From an uncultured Bacteroidales bacterium (lineage in GTDB: Bacteria; Bacteroidota; Bacteroidia; Bacteroidales; Bacteroidaceae), in the NCBI GenBank assembly GCA_945836755.1, contig CAMAMB010000014.1:1-47352 (forward strand): 47,352 nt of DNA, read 5' to 3'. The notes under the pieces were generated by a model, which saw nothing but the letters and a program-made list of their open reading frames with translations, had not been told where the DNA came from and ran no database searches. Made by a program: the position numbers and the translations under genes. This document shows, piece by piece, positions 8,715 to 16,327 of the stretch (positions within the stretch are counted from its first letter, which is position 1; every line of letters begins with the position of its first letter).

Positions 8715-8871
8715 CCGCAGACGTACTGCGCCATGACCACCCACATCGCGCCGGCAGCACCGCCGCACCGCCGCCCGGCCCTAAGTATATGCGGCCTGCA
8801 TGCCCCCGATGCCAAGTTTTATTGCTACCTTCGCGCCACTATTCTGACTTAACCCCCACATTCTCCCACAC

Positions 8872-9663
8872 ATGTCACGCACACTCCGCCTGCTCCTCAC
8901 CCTGCTCCTCACCCTCGGCCCGCTAAGGGGAATGGCCCAGGTCAACGCCCAGCTGTTTTACGACTTCGGCGACGACCGCCGCTTCACCACCCTCACCCTC
9001 GAAATGTTCAAGGCCGACAAGTGGGGCAGCACCTTCTTCTTTGTAGACACCGACTTCAACTACGACAAACACACCGCAGGCCCTAACTGCGCGCCGGGAG
9101 GCAGCTACCTCGAGATTGCCCGCAGCCTCAACTTCTGGCAGAAGCACAAAGCCCTCGCGCCATGGAGCCTCCACGTGGAGTACAACGGCGGCATCACCGC
9201 CTCCTACCCCATCAACCACGCCTGGCTCGGCGGCGTGGAGTACTTCATGCACGACGCCACCTTCCGCCACACCCTCACTCTCCAGCTGCTCTATAAGCAC
9301 ATCATGAAGACCGACGCCGACCTGCCCTTCCAGTTCACCGCCGTCTGGGCATGTCGGGACCTCTTCGGCGTCAAGGGCCTCACCTTCTCGGGCTTCCTCG
9401 ACTATTGGCGCGAGAAGCACCAGACCGACTTCCACATGGTCGTCAGCGCCCCGGCCGACGCCACGGCCGAGCCCTCCGCCGTGCTCGCTTCCAAGACGGA
9501 GCACTACGTCCTCCTCACCGAGCCTCAGCTGTGGTACAACGTGGGGCGCCATTTCGGCGTAGACAATCTGCACGTCGGCACCGAGGTGGAGCTGAGCGAG
9601 CACTTCGGTTCCACCTCCGGCTTCAAGTGTCGGCCCTGCCTCGGCGCCAAGTGGATATTCTGA
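8872..9663 (+). CDS. DUF5020 family outer membrane protein (Tsx-like barrel)
   Basis: A 263-aa protein with a signal peptide (about 1-22, 'LRLLLTLLLTLGPLRGMAQ'). Strands typical of the DUF5020/nucleoside-channel (Tsx-like) group follow: 'AQLFYDFGDDRRFTTLTLEM', 'STFFFVDTDFNYD', 'SLHVEYNGG', 'FSGFLDYWREK', and a closing 'CLGAKWIF' ending in Phe. By family resemblance it should be a small outer-membrane channel or binding barrel, possibly for nucleosides, but the substrate is not shown. A near-consensus -7 box (TACCTTCG, 8825-8832) lies 39 bases upstream. It stands alone on the + strand between the terminator of the previous unit and the TonB receptor, which has its own promoter. Confidence 0.8.
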   Translation: MSRTLRLLLTLLLTLGPLRGMAQVNAQLFYDFGDDRRFTTLTLEMFKADKWGSTFFFVDTDFNYDKHTAGPNCAPGGSYLEIARSLNFWQKHKALAPWSLHVEYNGGITASYPINHAWLGGVEYFMHDATFRHTLTLQLLYKHIMKTDADLPFQFTAVWACRDLFGVKGLTFSGFLDYWREKHQTDFHMVVSAPADATAEPSAVLASKTEHYVLLTEPQLWYNVGRHFGVDNLHVGTEVELSEHFGSTSGFKCRPCLGAKWIF

Positions 9664-9772
9664 CCGCCGCCTCCGCCACGCGCCGCCGAGCGTGAGCCCG
9701 GACCTTCCACAGCTGCGGCCCACCGCCGGCCCGGTCCGGCGCCTGCGTCACTTTATCCCCATAAATAAGGAT

Positions 9773-9810
9773 AACGGGTGTAGAGTTACCTACGTAACTT
9801 TGCACCCGTT
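9773..9810 (+). promoter_or_regulatory. Promoter of the TonB receptor gene inside a 38-bp interrupted palindrome
   Basis: The exact -7 box TAACTTTG is at 9795-9802, 28 bases before ATG 9831. It lies inside a symmetric structure: outer arms AACGGGTG (9773-9780) and CACCCGTT (9803-9810), a 3+3 mismatch, inner arms AGTTA (9784-9788) and TAACT (9795-9799), and a 6-base centre. Symmetry over a promoter suggests an operator for a dimeric repressor or a hairpin in the transcript; the regulator is unknown. Confidence 0.6.
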
Positions 9811-9830
9811 CATTCATACCCTTTCCCCTT

Positions 9831-12218
9831 ATGTCCATCCTTCTCCCCCTTCTGACCGCCGTGCTTCCGTTGGCCGGCGATACAGCCAAGAGTTTCGAAA
9901 TAGAAGAGGCCGTCGTCGTGGCCTCTCCTAAGGAGACCGGTGCCCTGCGCAAGCAGTCGCTGAGCGTGTCTCTCTTCGACGCCCGGGCGCTCCGGCTGCG
10001 CGGCATCCACGCCGCCAAAGACCTCAGCGCCCTTGCCCCCAACCTCCACCAGCCCGACTACGGCAGCCGCCTCACCTCGGCGCTCTACATACGCGGCATA
10101 GGGTCGCGCATCAATACTCCCGCCGTGGGCATGTACGTTGACAATGTGCCCTACATAGACAAGACGGGCTACGACTTCACCTTCTGCGACGTGGAGCGCG
10201 TCGACGTGTTGCGCGGCCCGCAGGGCACGCTCTACGGCCGCGGCGCCATGGGCGGAGTGCTCAGGGTCTTCACCGCCAACCCCCTGCACCACAGCGGCAC
10301 GGAGGTGGAGGCAGGCTTTGCCACACGCAGTGCTGCCACCCACGCCGCCTTCACCACGTATCTCCATCCCGCTGAAGCCATGGGCCTCAGCCTCAGCGCC
10401 TTCTACGACCGCAGCAATGGCTTCTTCACCAACCGCACCACGGGCCACAAGCAAGACGCCGCCTCCGACGCCGGAGCCAAACTGCGATGGGTGTGGCAGC
10501 CCACAGACCTCGTCAAGATAGACTGGACAGCCTCTTACCAGTACACCGACCAGGACGCCAACCCTTACCACCTCGTCGAAGACCTGAGCGCCACAGCCGC
10601 CACCAATCCCCTGCCCCACGGCATCTATCAGAACCGCCCCTCCACCTACCGCCGCCACCTGCTCAACACGGGCCTCGGCGTGGAGCACGACTTCAGCCAC
10701 TTCGTGCTTACCTCCACTACGGCCTGGCAGTACATCGACGACTTTCTCTTTATGGACCAGGACTTCACGGCCCGCGACATCTTCACCCTCGAGCAGCAGC
10801 AACGCATGAGCAACCTCACCGAGGAGATAGCCCTGCGCAGCCGCGACCCCGAGAGCCGCTGTAAGTGGACCACGGGAGCCTTCTTCATGTATCAGCACCT
10901 CCACACCGACTGCCCCGTGACCTTCTACGCCGACGGCATGAGCTATCTCAATGGCATGTTCGCCAGTGCGCTGCCCGCTCAGCCGCCCATGAGCCTCGCC
11001 CTCACCGCCCCTACGCTCCCCCTGAACGCTGCTCTCAAGACGCCGGCCCTCAACGCCGCCCTCTTCGGGCAGGCCACCGTGGCCGACTTCCCCTTGCGCC
11101 GCCTCGACCTCACCTTAGGCTTCCGCGCCGACTACGACCACCGCAGCCTCAACCTCCACTCGGGCGCCGCCCGGGCCGTCGACTACCACTTCGCCATGGG
11201 CATGGGGCCGCAGATGAGCCTCGACGCCGACCTTCAGGCCGACCCCGCCCTCGCCGGAAAACTCCACCGCGACACGTGGCAGCTGCTGCCCAAGATTGCC
11301 ATAGCTTACCGCCTGCCTTCGGGCTGCGGACAAGTGTACCTCTCGGCCACCAAGGGATGTCGCGCCGGCGGCTACAACATACAGGCTTACTCCGACCTCA
11401 GCCAGGTTATGCTCCGCCGCTCCATCATGCAGGGCGTGCAGGCCTTCAGCACCCAGCAAATCAGCGCCCTGCCCCTGCCGCCCGAACGCAAAGAGGCCAT
11501 ACTGGGCATGATGAACGGCGCCCTCTCGCCCCACATACCGGCCACTCCCGACGTGGCCACACTCTACTATAAGCCCGAAACGGCATGGAGCTACGAGGCC
11601 GGCACTCACCTCACCCTGCTGCAACGCCGCCTGTGGGTCGACGCCGCCGCCTTCTACATGACCACACGCAACCAGCAGCTGGCCCGCTTCGCCGGTAGCC
11701 AGTTCGGGCGCACCGTGGTCAACGCTGGCCGCTCCGCCAGCATGGGCGCCGAGCTGGGACTGCGCGCCTCGCTCCTCGCCGACCGCCTGCGCCTCACCGC
11801 CAACTACGGCTATACCTACGCCGAATTCCGCGACTACGACTATAGCGACGAGCTGAACCTCCGCGGCAGCCGCGTGCCCTTCGTGCCCCTCCACACCATG
11901 AGCGCCTCTGCCGACTTCCGCCAGCCCCTCGCCGCCAAGGCGGGCCGCAGCCGCGTGGTGAAGGCGCTCTTCGCCGGCATCGACGTCAAGGGCAACGGCA
12001 ACGTCAAGTGGGACGAGCTCAACCGGTACAGCCGCCCCTTCCACGCCGTGATAGGCGCACGACTCGGCGCAGAGGTGGGCAACGGCAGCATCAGCCTCTG
12101 GGCGCGCAACCTGACCGACACGCGCTACTCCACCTTTGAGTTTGAAAACATGAGCCACCGCTTCGCCCAGTATAACGCTCCCCGCCACTTCGGCATCGAC
12201 GTGCGTTGGAAGTTCTGA
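9831..12218 (+). CDS. TonB-dependent outer membrane receptor
   Basis: A 795-aa receptor importing a scarce ligand across the outer membrane using TonB energy. A short hydrophobic N-terminus is followed by a possible TonB box ('FEIEEAVVVAS', about 23-33). The plug domain (about 35-150) holds 'ALYIRGIGSRINTPAVGMYV' and the plug signature 'VDVLRGPQGTLYGRGAMGG'. A 22-strand barrel follows, with 'YEAGTHLTLLQRRLWVDAAA' and a C-terminal 'FGIDVRWKF' ending in Phe. There is no carboxypeptidase-like N-terminal domain and no SusD neighbour, so it is not a SusC-type glycan transporter. An iron-chelate, haem or cobalamin type is more likely. The signal sequence has no obvious basic start, which is odd, but promoter spacing supports ATG 9831. 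Control is likely through the palindrome over the promoter. Confidence 0.88.
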   Translation: MSILLPLLTAVLPLAGDTAKSFEIEEAVVVASPKETGALRKQSLSVSLFDARALRLRGIHAAKDLSALAPNLHQPDYGSRLTSALYIRGIGSRINTPAVGMYVDNVPYIDKTGYDFTFCDVERVDVLRGPQGTLYGRGAMGGVLRVFTANPLHHSGTEVEAGFATRSAATHAAFTTYLHPAEAMGLSLSAFYDRSNGFFTNRTTGHKQDAASDAGAKLRWVWQPTDLVKIDWTASYQYTDQDANPYHLVEDLSATAATNPLPHGIYQNRPSTYRRHLLNTGLGVEHDFSHFVLTSTTAWQYIDDFLFMDQDFTARDIFTLEQQQRMSNLTEEIALRSRDPESRCKWTTGAFFMYQHLHTDCPVTFYADGMSYLNGMFASALPAQPPMSLALTAPTLPLNAALKTPALNAALFGQATVADFPLRRLDLTLGFRADYDHRSLNLHSGAARAVDYHFAMGMGPQMSLDADLQADPALAGKLHRDTWQLLPKIAIAYRLPSGCGQVYLSATKGCRAGGYNIQAYSDLSQVMLRRSIMQGVQAFSTQQISALPLPPERKEAILGMMNGALSPHIPATPDVATLYYKPETAWSYEAGTHLTLLQRRLWVDAAAFYMTTRNQQLARFAGSQFGRTVVNAGRSASMGAELGLRASLLADRLRLTANYGYTYAEFRDYDYSDELNLRGSRVPFVPLHTMSASADFRQPLAAKAGRSRVVKALFAGIDVKGNGNVKWDELNRYSRPFHAVIGARLGAEVGNGSISLWARNLTDTRYSTFEFENMSHRFAQYNAPRHFGIDVRWKF

Positions 12219-12256
12219 GGCGCGCTTACATACACATTCCTTTCTTCGGAGACAGC

Positions 12257-12305
12257 CCGCGGGGGTGGATTGCATAGCATGACGTCATTGCAACCACCCC
12301 CGCGG
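12257..12305 (+). terminator. Terminator-like hairpin after the TonB receptor gene
   Basis: A 12-bp perfect GC-rich stem (CCGCGGGGGTGG at 12257-12268, complement at 12294-12305), 38 bases past the stop codon. The loop end carries a further TTGCA/TGCAA match. There is no U-tract, so termination is plausible rather than certain. Confidence 0.5.
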
Positions 12306-12692
12306 TGATTGATAGATGTGTATGCCGGCATAGGGGAAACGGGCGCGGCGAGGGCCACACGTATAGGCCGGCATTGAGAAGGTGCCTCTGAAGGGGGCAG
12401 ACAATACAGGATAGGGAGTGAGCACTATCTAAGCGGGCCACCCCTATTTTCCCGGTCCTGAAGGGGCCGGGCACATTGGCCAAGACGGTGGGCGAACGCC
12501 GGGAGAGGGCGAACGCCATGTCCTCGCCCCGTCGGGACTCTGGGAGAGAGGGGGAGCGCTTCGTAGGTAGGGCTTACGCCCAATCCTGATCTATTCGCCC
12601 TCTCAGGGGGGCACACGTGCCGACATTTTCATCGAGCATCATCATTCGGCGCGCCCGGTTGTCGCCGGGCGGCGGTGCACGTGTAGACTATC
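12306..12692. other. Intergenic, no gene seen
   Basis: GC-rich stretch between convergent genes. It contains a short direct repeat of GGGCGAACGCC (near 12490 and 12509) and a widely spaced inverted pair, AGAGGGCGAA (12504-12513) and TTCGCCCTCT (12594-12603). No frame has a plausible start, composition or family resemblance. Confidence 0.5.
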
Positions 12693-12824
12693 CTACATGT
12701 ACATCCCGTTAAAACTACATGTACATCTAGAAAAAACTACATGTACATCCAGGAAAAACTACATGTACATCTAGAAAAAACTACATGTACATCCAGGAAA
12801 AACTACATGTACATGTAGGAAAAA
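12693..12824. repeat. Phased 22-bp TACATGTA array, cluster 1 (six units)
   Basis: The core CTACATGTACAT starts at 12693, 12715, 12737, 12759, 12781 and 12803, a perfect 22-base register. Spacers are mostly CTAGAAAAAA or CCAGGAAAAA. The core TACATGTA is self-complementary, and the last unit is a full 16-bp palindrome (12803-12818). It lies between the convergent TonB receptor and parC genes. Related arrays occur near 26.1 kb and at the window end. Confidence 0.85.
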
Positions 12825-12860
12825 CCGGGCTGCTTCCCGTAAAAATGGGAGGCAGCCCGG
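12819..12860 (-). terminator. Rho-independent terminator of parC
   Basis: On the minus strand, 45 bases past the parC stop, arms 12847-12860 and 12825-12838 form a 14-bp stem with one G-U pair. It is followed by a U-tract complementary to GGAAAAA (12818-12824). The U-tract is also the tail of the last 22-bp repeat unit. Confidence 0.85.
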
Positions 12861-12905
12861 GCTCTATGGAGATGAGGCTATGGATGTCGGTCCGCCGGCC
12901 GGCGA

Positions 12906-15599
12906 TTACTCTTCTTCGAAGAGGCTGCGGGGTGACGGGGCGTCGGCGGATGCCGTGGCGTCGGCCTCGGCATCGTCAGCGTCGGCCTCCGGCTCTGCAG
13001 GCGGTTCGGGGAAGCGCAGGGGCTCGAGCTCTTCGATGCGCTCCACCTCGCAGGTGGTAAGTCGCTTGCCCTTAGCCTTGTAGCTCTTGACGCCTATATA
13101 CTGCTCTACGTCGACCTCCATGGGTTCGCGGAAGGCATCGGCGCCGCCGTAGGTGACGAGCAGGCGCGGGTAGGCCTGATCGGTGAGGAGCACGAAGCGC
13201 GAGGCGGGGTTCTCGCCCAGGAAGTTGGCGGGGCGCGACTGCTGAGCGCGCTCCAGGGGGAAGCGCTTGACATAGGGGAAGCCCTGCTGATCGGCGTCGA
13301 AAAGGACGGCGGTCCACACCTTGCTTTCATCGAACTTCTCTACACGCAGTATGCCGGTAGGCTCGTAGTGGTTGTTGAGGTCGAAGCCGGTGGTGTAGAA
13401 GTTGCCGTTGTCGAGGCAGACGAGCACGAGGTCGTCGGAGTGGAACTCGCCGAGGTACTGGCCGCGCCCGTCGTAGTTGAGGCGCTGCACGTCGTGGTCG
13501 AACCATACCTGTCGGCCTCCGAGGGTCGACCCTCCGTGCTGTTTGAGGGTGATGCGGTGAACGTCGAGGCGTGTGAGCAGGTTGCCCCGGCTGGCGCGTC
13601 CCTTGACGAGCACCTCGCCGAAGTCCTTCTCCATGGCTATGCGTTTGAGCTTGGGGTTGGGGCGGAAGGTGACCTTGATGACCTCAGCCTCGCCGTTGGG
13701 GTTGGCGGTGAAGTAGAGCACCCGGCTGGCTGGAGCGCCTGTGGTGAGGTCGTACTCGCGGTCGTGGGTGATGGCGGTCACGTTGAAGCGCTTGATGAAG
13801 CAGGCTCCGGTGGCTCCGTCGCGGTAGACGGCGTTGTAGATGGTGCGCTGGTCGCCCTTCTTGAACACGGCGATGTGTATGATCTCTACCTTCTTCTTGC
13901 GCTCGGCCTTGGCGCGTTCGGTCTCACCGATGAAGACTTTTTCCTGCACACGGGTGACCTTGTAAGTGCCGTCGCGGTAGAAGATAATGACGTCGTCGAT
14001 GGGAGAGCAATTCTCGACAAACTCGTCCTTCTTGAGGGAGGTACCGATGAAGCCCTCTTCGCGATTGATGTAGAGCTTCTCTGTGGCCTCGATGACCTTG
14101 GTGGCCACGATGTTGTCGAAGGATCTTATGACGGTGCGGCGTGGGTAGCGGGCAGCGTACTTGTCGCGAATGAGGGTGTACCAGTTGGTGGTGACGTCGA
14201 CCATGTGGGCGAGGTCGTGGTCGATGCGCGCCACCTCTTCGTTCATGCGGGCGATGAGTTCGTCGGCCTTGGCCTTGTTGAACTTGAGTATGCGTGCCAT
14301 CTTGATGTCGAAGAGGCGGAGGATGTCGTCGCGGGTGATGGGGCGGAAGAACTGGGCCTTGAAGGGGTCGAGGCGGCTGTCGACGTGGGCGATGGCGGTG
14401 TCGTTGTCACGGGCCTGCTCGAAGGCGCGGTCCTTGTAGATGCGCTCTTCGATGAAGATGCGCTCGAGCGAGGCGAAGAAGAGGCTCTCCATAAGTTCGG
14501 CGCGACGTATGCGCAACTCCTGCTCGAGGAGCGCCATTGTAGAGCTGACACTGCGGCGAAGCACGTCGCTGACGGTGAGAAACTTGGGCTTCTTATCGTC
14601 GATAACGCAGCAGTTGGGGGAGATGCTGACCTCGCAGTCGGTGAAGGCATAGAGGGCGTCGATGGCCTTGTCGCCGGAGGTGCCGGGAGTGAGGTGGACG
14701 AGGATTTCCACCTCGGCGGCGGTGTTGTCGTCGACCTTGCGTATCTTGATCTTGCCTTTCTCGTTGGCTTTGAGTATGGAGTCGATGAGCGAGGAGGTTG
14801 TCTTGCCGAAGGGTATCTCGCGTATGGCGAGGGTCTTGCTGTCGAGCTTCTCTATGCGGGCGCGCACCTTGACGGCACCGCCCCGCAGGCCGTCGTTGTA
14901 GCGGCTGACGTCGATGGCGCCGCCGGTCTGGAAGTCTGGATAGAGGTGGAACTCCTCTCCGTGGAGGCAGGCGATGGCTGCGTCGCAGAGCTCGCCGAAG
15001 TTGTGGGGCAGAATCTTGGCGGAGAGGCCGACGGCGATGCCTTCAGCGCCCTGGGCGAGCAGGAGGGGGAACTTGACGGGCAGGGAGACGGGCTCCTTGT
15101 TGCGGCCGTCGTAGGAGAGCTTCCACTCGGTGGTCTTGGGGTTGAAGAGGACGTCGAGGGCGAACTTGGAGAGGCGGGCCTCGATGTAACGGGGAGCGGC
15201 GGCGCCGTCGCCGGTGAGTATGTTGCCCCAGTTGCCCTGGCACTCGACGAGGAGGTTCTTCTGCCCCAACTGGACGAGGGCGTCGCCGATGGAGGCGTCG
15301 CCGTGGGGGTGGAACTGCATGGTATGGCCCACGATGTTGGCCACCTTGTTGAAGCGTCCGTCGTCGAGGCGCTTCATGGAGTGGAGTATGCGCCGCTGCA
15401 CGGGCTTGAGGCCGTCGCCTAGATGGGGTACGGCGCGCTCGAGGATGACGTAGGAGGCATAGTCGAGAAACCAGTTGCGGTACATGCCGGTCAGCTGGTA
15501 GTTGCCCTGGGCATCCTTGACGGCGGCGGCAGGATGGTAGTCGGTGTGGGCCACGGGCTCGGTGGCGTCGGTGGGGAGGGGATGGAGTTCGTCGCTCAT
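12906..15599 (-). CDS. parC: DNA topoisomerase IV subunit A (type IIA topoisomerase, ParC-type)
   Basis: An 897-aa subunit that cuts and rejoins DNA to separate replicated chromosomes, working with ParE (not in this window). The winged-helix/tower region begins 'LERAVPHLGDGLKPVQRRIL', with 'FHPHGDASIGDALVQLGQK' at the quinolone-response region. The active-site Tyr is residue 138 in 'AAPRYIEARLS'. Residues from about 490 form the C-terminal DNA-wrapping beta-pinwheel. The tail from about 860 is strongly acidic and Ala/Asp/Glu-rich, ending 'SLFEEE'. The length and the 'GNWGNILTGDGAAAPRY' context fit the Bacteroidetes ParC branch better than GyrA. It is monocistronic, with an exact -7 box about 105 bases upstream and a strong terminator downstream. 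Confidence 0.93.
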   Translation of the reverse strand: MSDELHPLPTDATEPVAHTDYHPAAAVKDAQGNYQLTGMYRNWFLDYASYVILERAVPHLGDGLKPVQRRILHSMKRLDDGRFNKVANIVGHTMQFHPHGDASIGDALVQLGQKNLLVECQGNWGNILTGDGAAAPRYIEARLSKFALDVLFNPKTTEWKLSYDGRNKEPVSLPVKFPLLLAQGAEGIAVGLSAKILPHNFGELCDAAIACLHGEEFHLYPDFQTGGAIDVSRYNDGLRGGAVKVRARIEKLDSKTLAIREIPFGKTTSSLIDSILKANEKGKIKIRKVDDNTAAEVEILVHLTPGTSGDKAIDALYAFTDCEVSISPNCCVIDDKKPKFLTVSDVLRRSVSSTMALLEQELRIRRAELMESLFFASLERIFIEERIYKDRAFEQARDNDTAIAHVDSRLDPFKAQFFRPITRDDILRLFDIKMARILKFNKAKADELIARMNEEVARIDHDLAHMVDVTTNWYTLIRDKYAARYPRRTVIRSFDNIVATKVIEATEKLYINREEGFIGTSLKKDEFVENCSPIDDVIIFYRDGTYKVTRVQEKVFIGETERAKAERKKKVEIIHIAVFKKGDQRTIYNAVYRDGATGACFIKRFNVTAITHDREYDLTTGAPASRVLYFTANPNGEAEVIKVTFRPNPKLKRIAMEKDFGEVLVKGRASRGNLLTRLDVHRITLKQHGGSTLGGRQVWFDHDVQRLNYDGRGQYLGEFHSDDLVLVCLDNGNFYTTGFDLNNHYEPTGILRVEKFDESKVWTAVLFDADQQGFPYVKRFPLERAQQSRPANFLGENPASRFVLLTDQAYPRLLVTYGGADAFREPMEVDVEQYIGVKSYKAKGKRLTTCEVERIEELEPLRFPEPPAEPEADADDAEADATASADAPSPRSLFEEE

Positions 15600-15704
15600 G
15601 GTGTGGAGAAAAGCCTATGCCCAAGATGGCGACGGCCCCGGGCTGTAGCGATGGCAGGAGCTGCGGCGGGGCGGGGCGGTCGACATGGCTTGGAAGGATG
15701 GAGA

Positions 15705-15712
15705 CAAAGGTA
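15705..15712 (-). promoter_or_regulatory. -7 promoter box of parC
   Basis: On the minus strand this reads TACCTTTG, an exact TAnnTTTG match, 105 bases upstream of the parC start and preceded by a T-rich stretch. The region 15713-15991 beyond it is GC-rich with no credible gene. Confidence 0.65.
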
Positions 15713-15991
15713 CGAAAAAATCGGAGAAACGCCCTGCCTACGGGGCACTACAGGCCGGAAACGGGGCGACGGGGCAGGCCAGCGGGGACGGCACGACCGA
15801 CTGATGGAGCAGCAGCGGGGCCACGACGGGGCCACGGGACGGCCCACGGCAACGCACGGAGCAGGCGGCCGCAACGACCACGGGGGACGGCAGAAGGCGG
15901 CCACGGACCCGGGCAAGGAACGCGGACAACAGCCGAGGCCACCGGGGAGAAACGGAGAGGCCGACGAGAAACGCTACCCACCAAACAGCAT

Positions 15992-16030
15992 CCACCCCCT
16001 GAAGACCACAGAAAGGCCGTCAGGGGGTGG
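15992..16030 (-). terminator. Terminator-like hairpin after the M60/small-protein unit
   Basis: An 11-bp perfect stem, CCACCCCCTGA (15992-16002) with its complement at 16020-16030, lies 43 bases beyond the stop of the 74-aa gene in its reading direction. No clear U-tract follows, so confidence is moderate. Confidence 0.5.
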
Positions 16031-16073
16031 AAATATGGATGTCCCGATAGGGGAAAGGGGCTGAGCGAGGGGG

Positions 16074-16298
16074 TTACTTGCTCATGTTCTTCCAGATAGC
16101 GTTGTCGGACTGGTCGTGCTTGTCGCGCTTGTTGGACAGCTCCGCCCAACCATCGTCCTCGTCTGCCGGCCCTTCCCCAAAGGCCGTAGACCCATCAAGG
16201 ATGTGGCTGCCCGGGAACAACATGACAACGGAGCATTGGGGAGCGACGTAAGTACGACGCGCTATGGTAGCGGCTGCTGATGTTTTTTTCTTATTCAT
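16074..16298 (-). CDS. Small protein (74 aa), partner of the M60 metalloprotease
   Basis: The gene starts 29 bases after the stop of the 3064-aa M60-like protease gene, same strand, and is probably co-transcribed. Visible parts are a basic N-terminal segment ending 'IARRTYVAPQ', a hydrophobic stretch 'CSVVMLFPGSHILDGS', an acidic region 'ADEDDGWAELSNKR', and a Trp-containing tail 'AIWKNMSK'. It has no signal peptide or recognised domain. The same order of elements appears in the small genes at 8416 and 31746; the closest shared pieces are [KR][KR]-x-[YF] near the start, Gly/Ser at the end of the hydrophobic part, and [L/Y]SN-x-[K/R]. It could be an unmodified small protein, a peptide precursor with leader and variable core, or a secretion accessory. 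Nothing here decides between these. Confidence 0.7.
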   Translation of the reverse strand: MNKKKTSAAATIARRTYVAPQCSVVMLFPGSHILDGSTAFGEGPADEDDGWAELSNKRDKHDQSDNAIWKNMSK

Positions 16299-16327
16299 AG
16301 TAGGATAGGAGTAAACAGGTTAGAACG

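Noticed and set aside
13368-15422. 684-aa plus-strand open frame opposite parC
   Set aside because: parC is unambiguous, with the active-site Tyr and family motifs; the antisense product has no domain and a biased composition.
15617-16099. Overlapping plus-strand open frames of 160-213 aa
   Set aside because: They overlap the parC promoter and the small-protein gene; Arg/Gly/Ala-rich composition with no domain.
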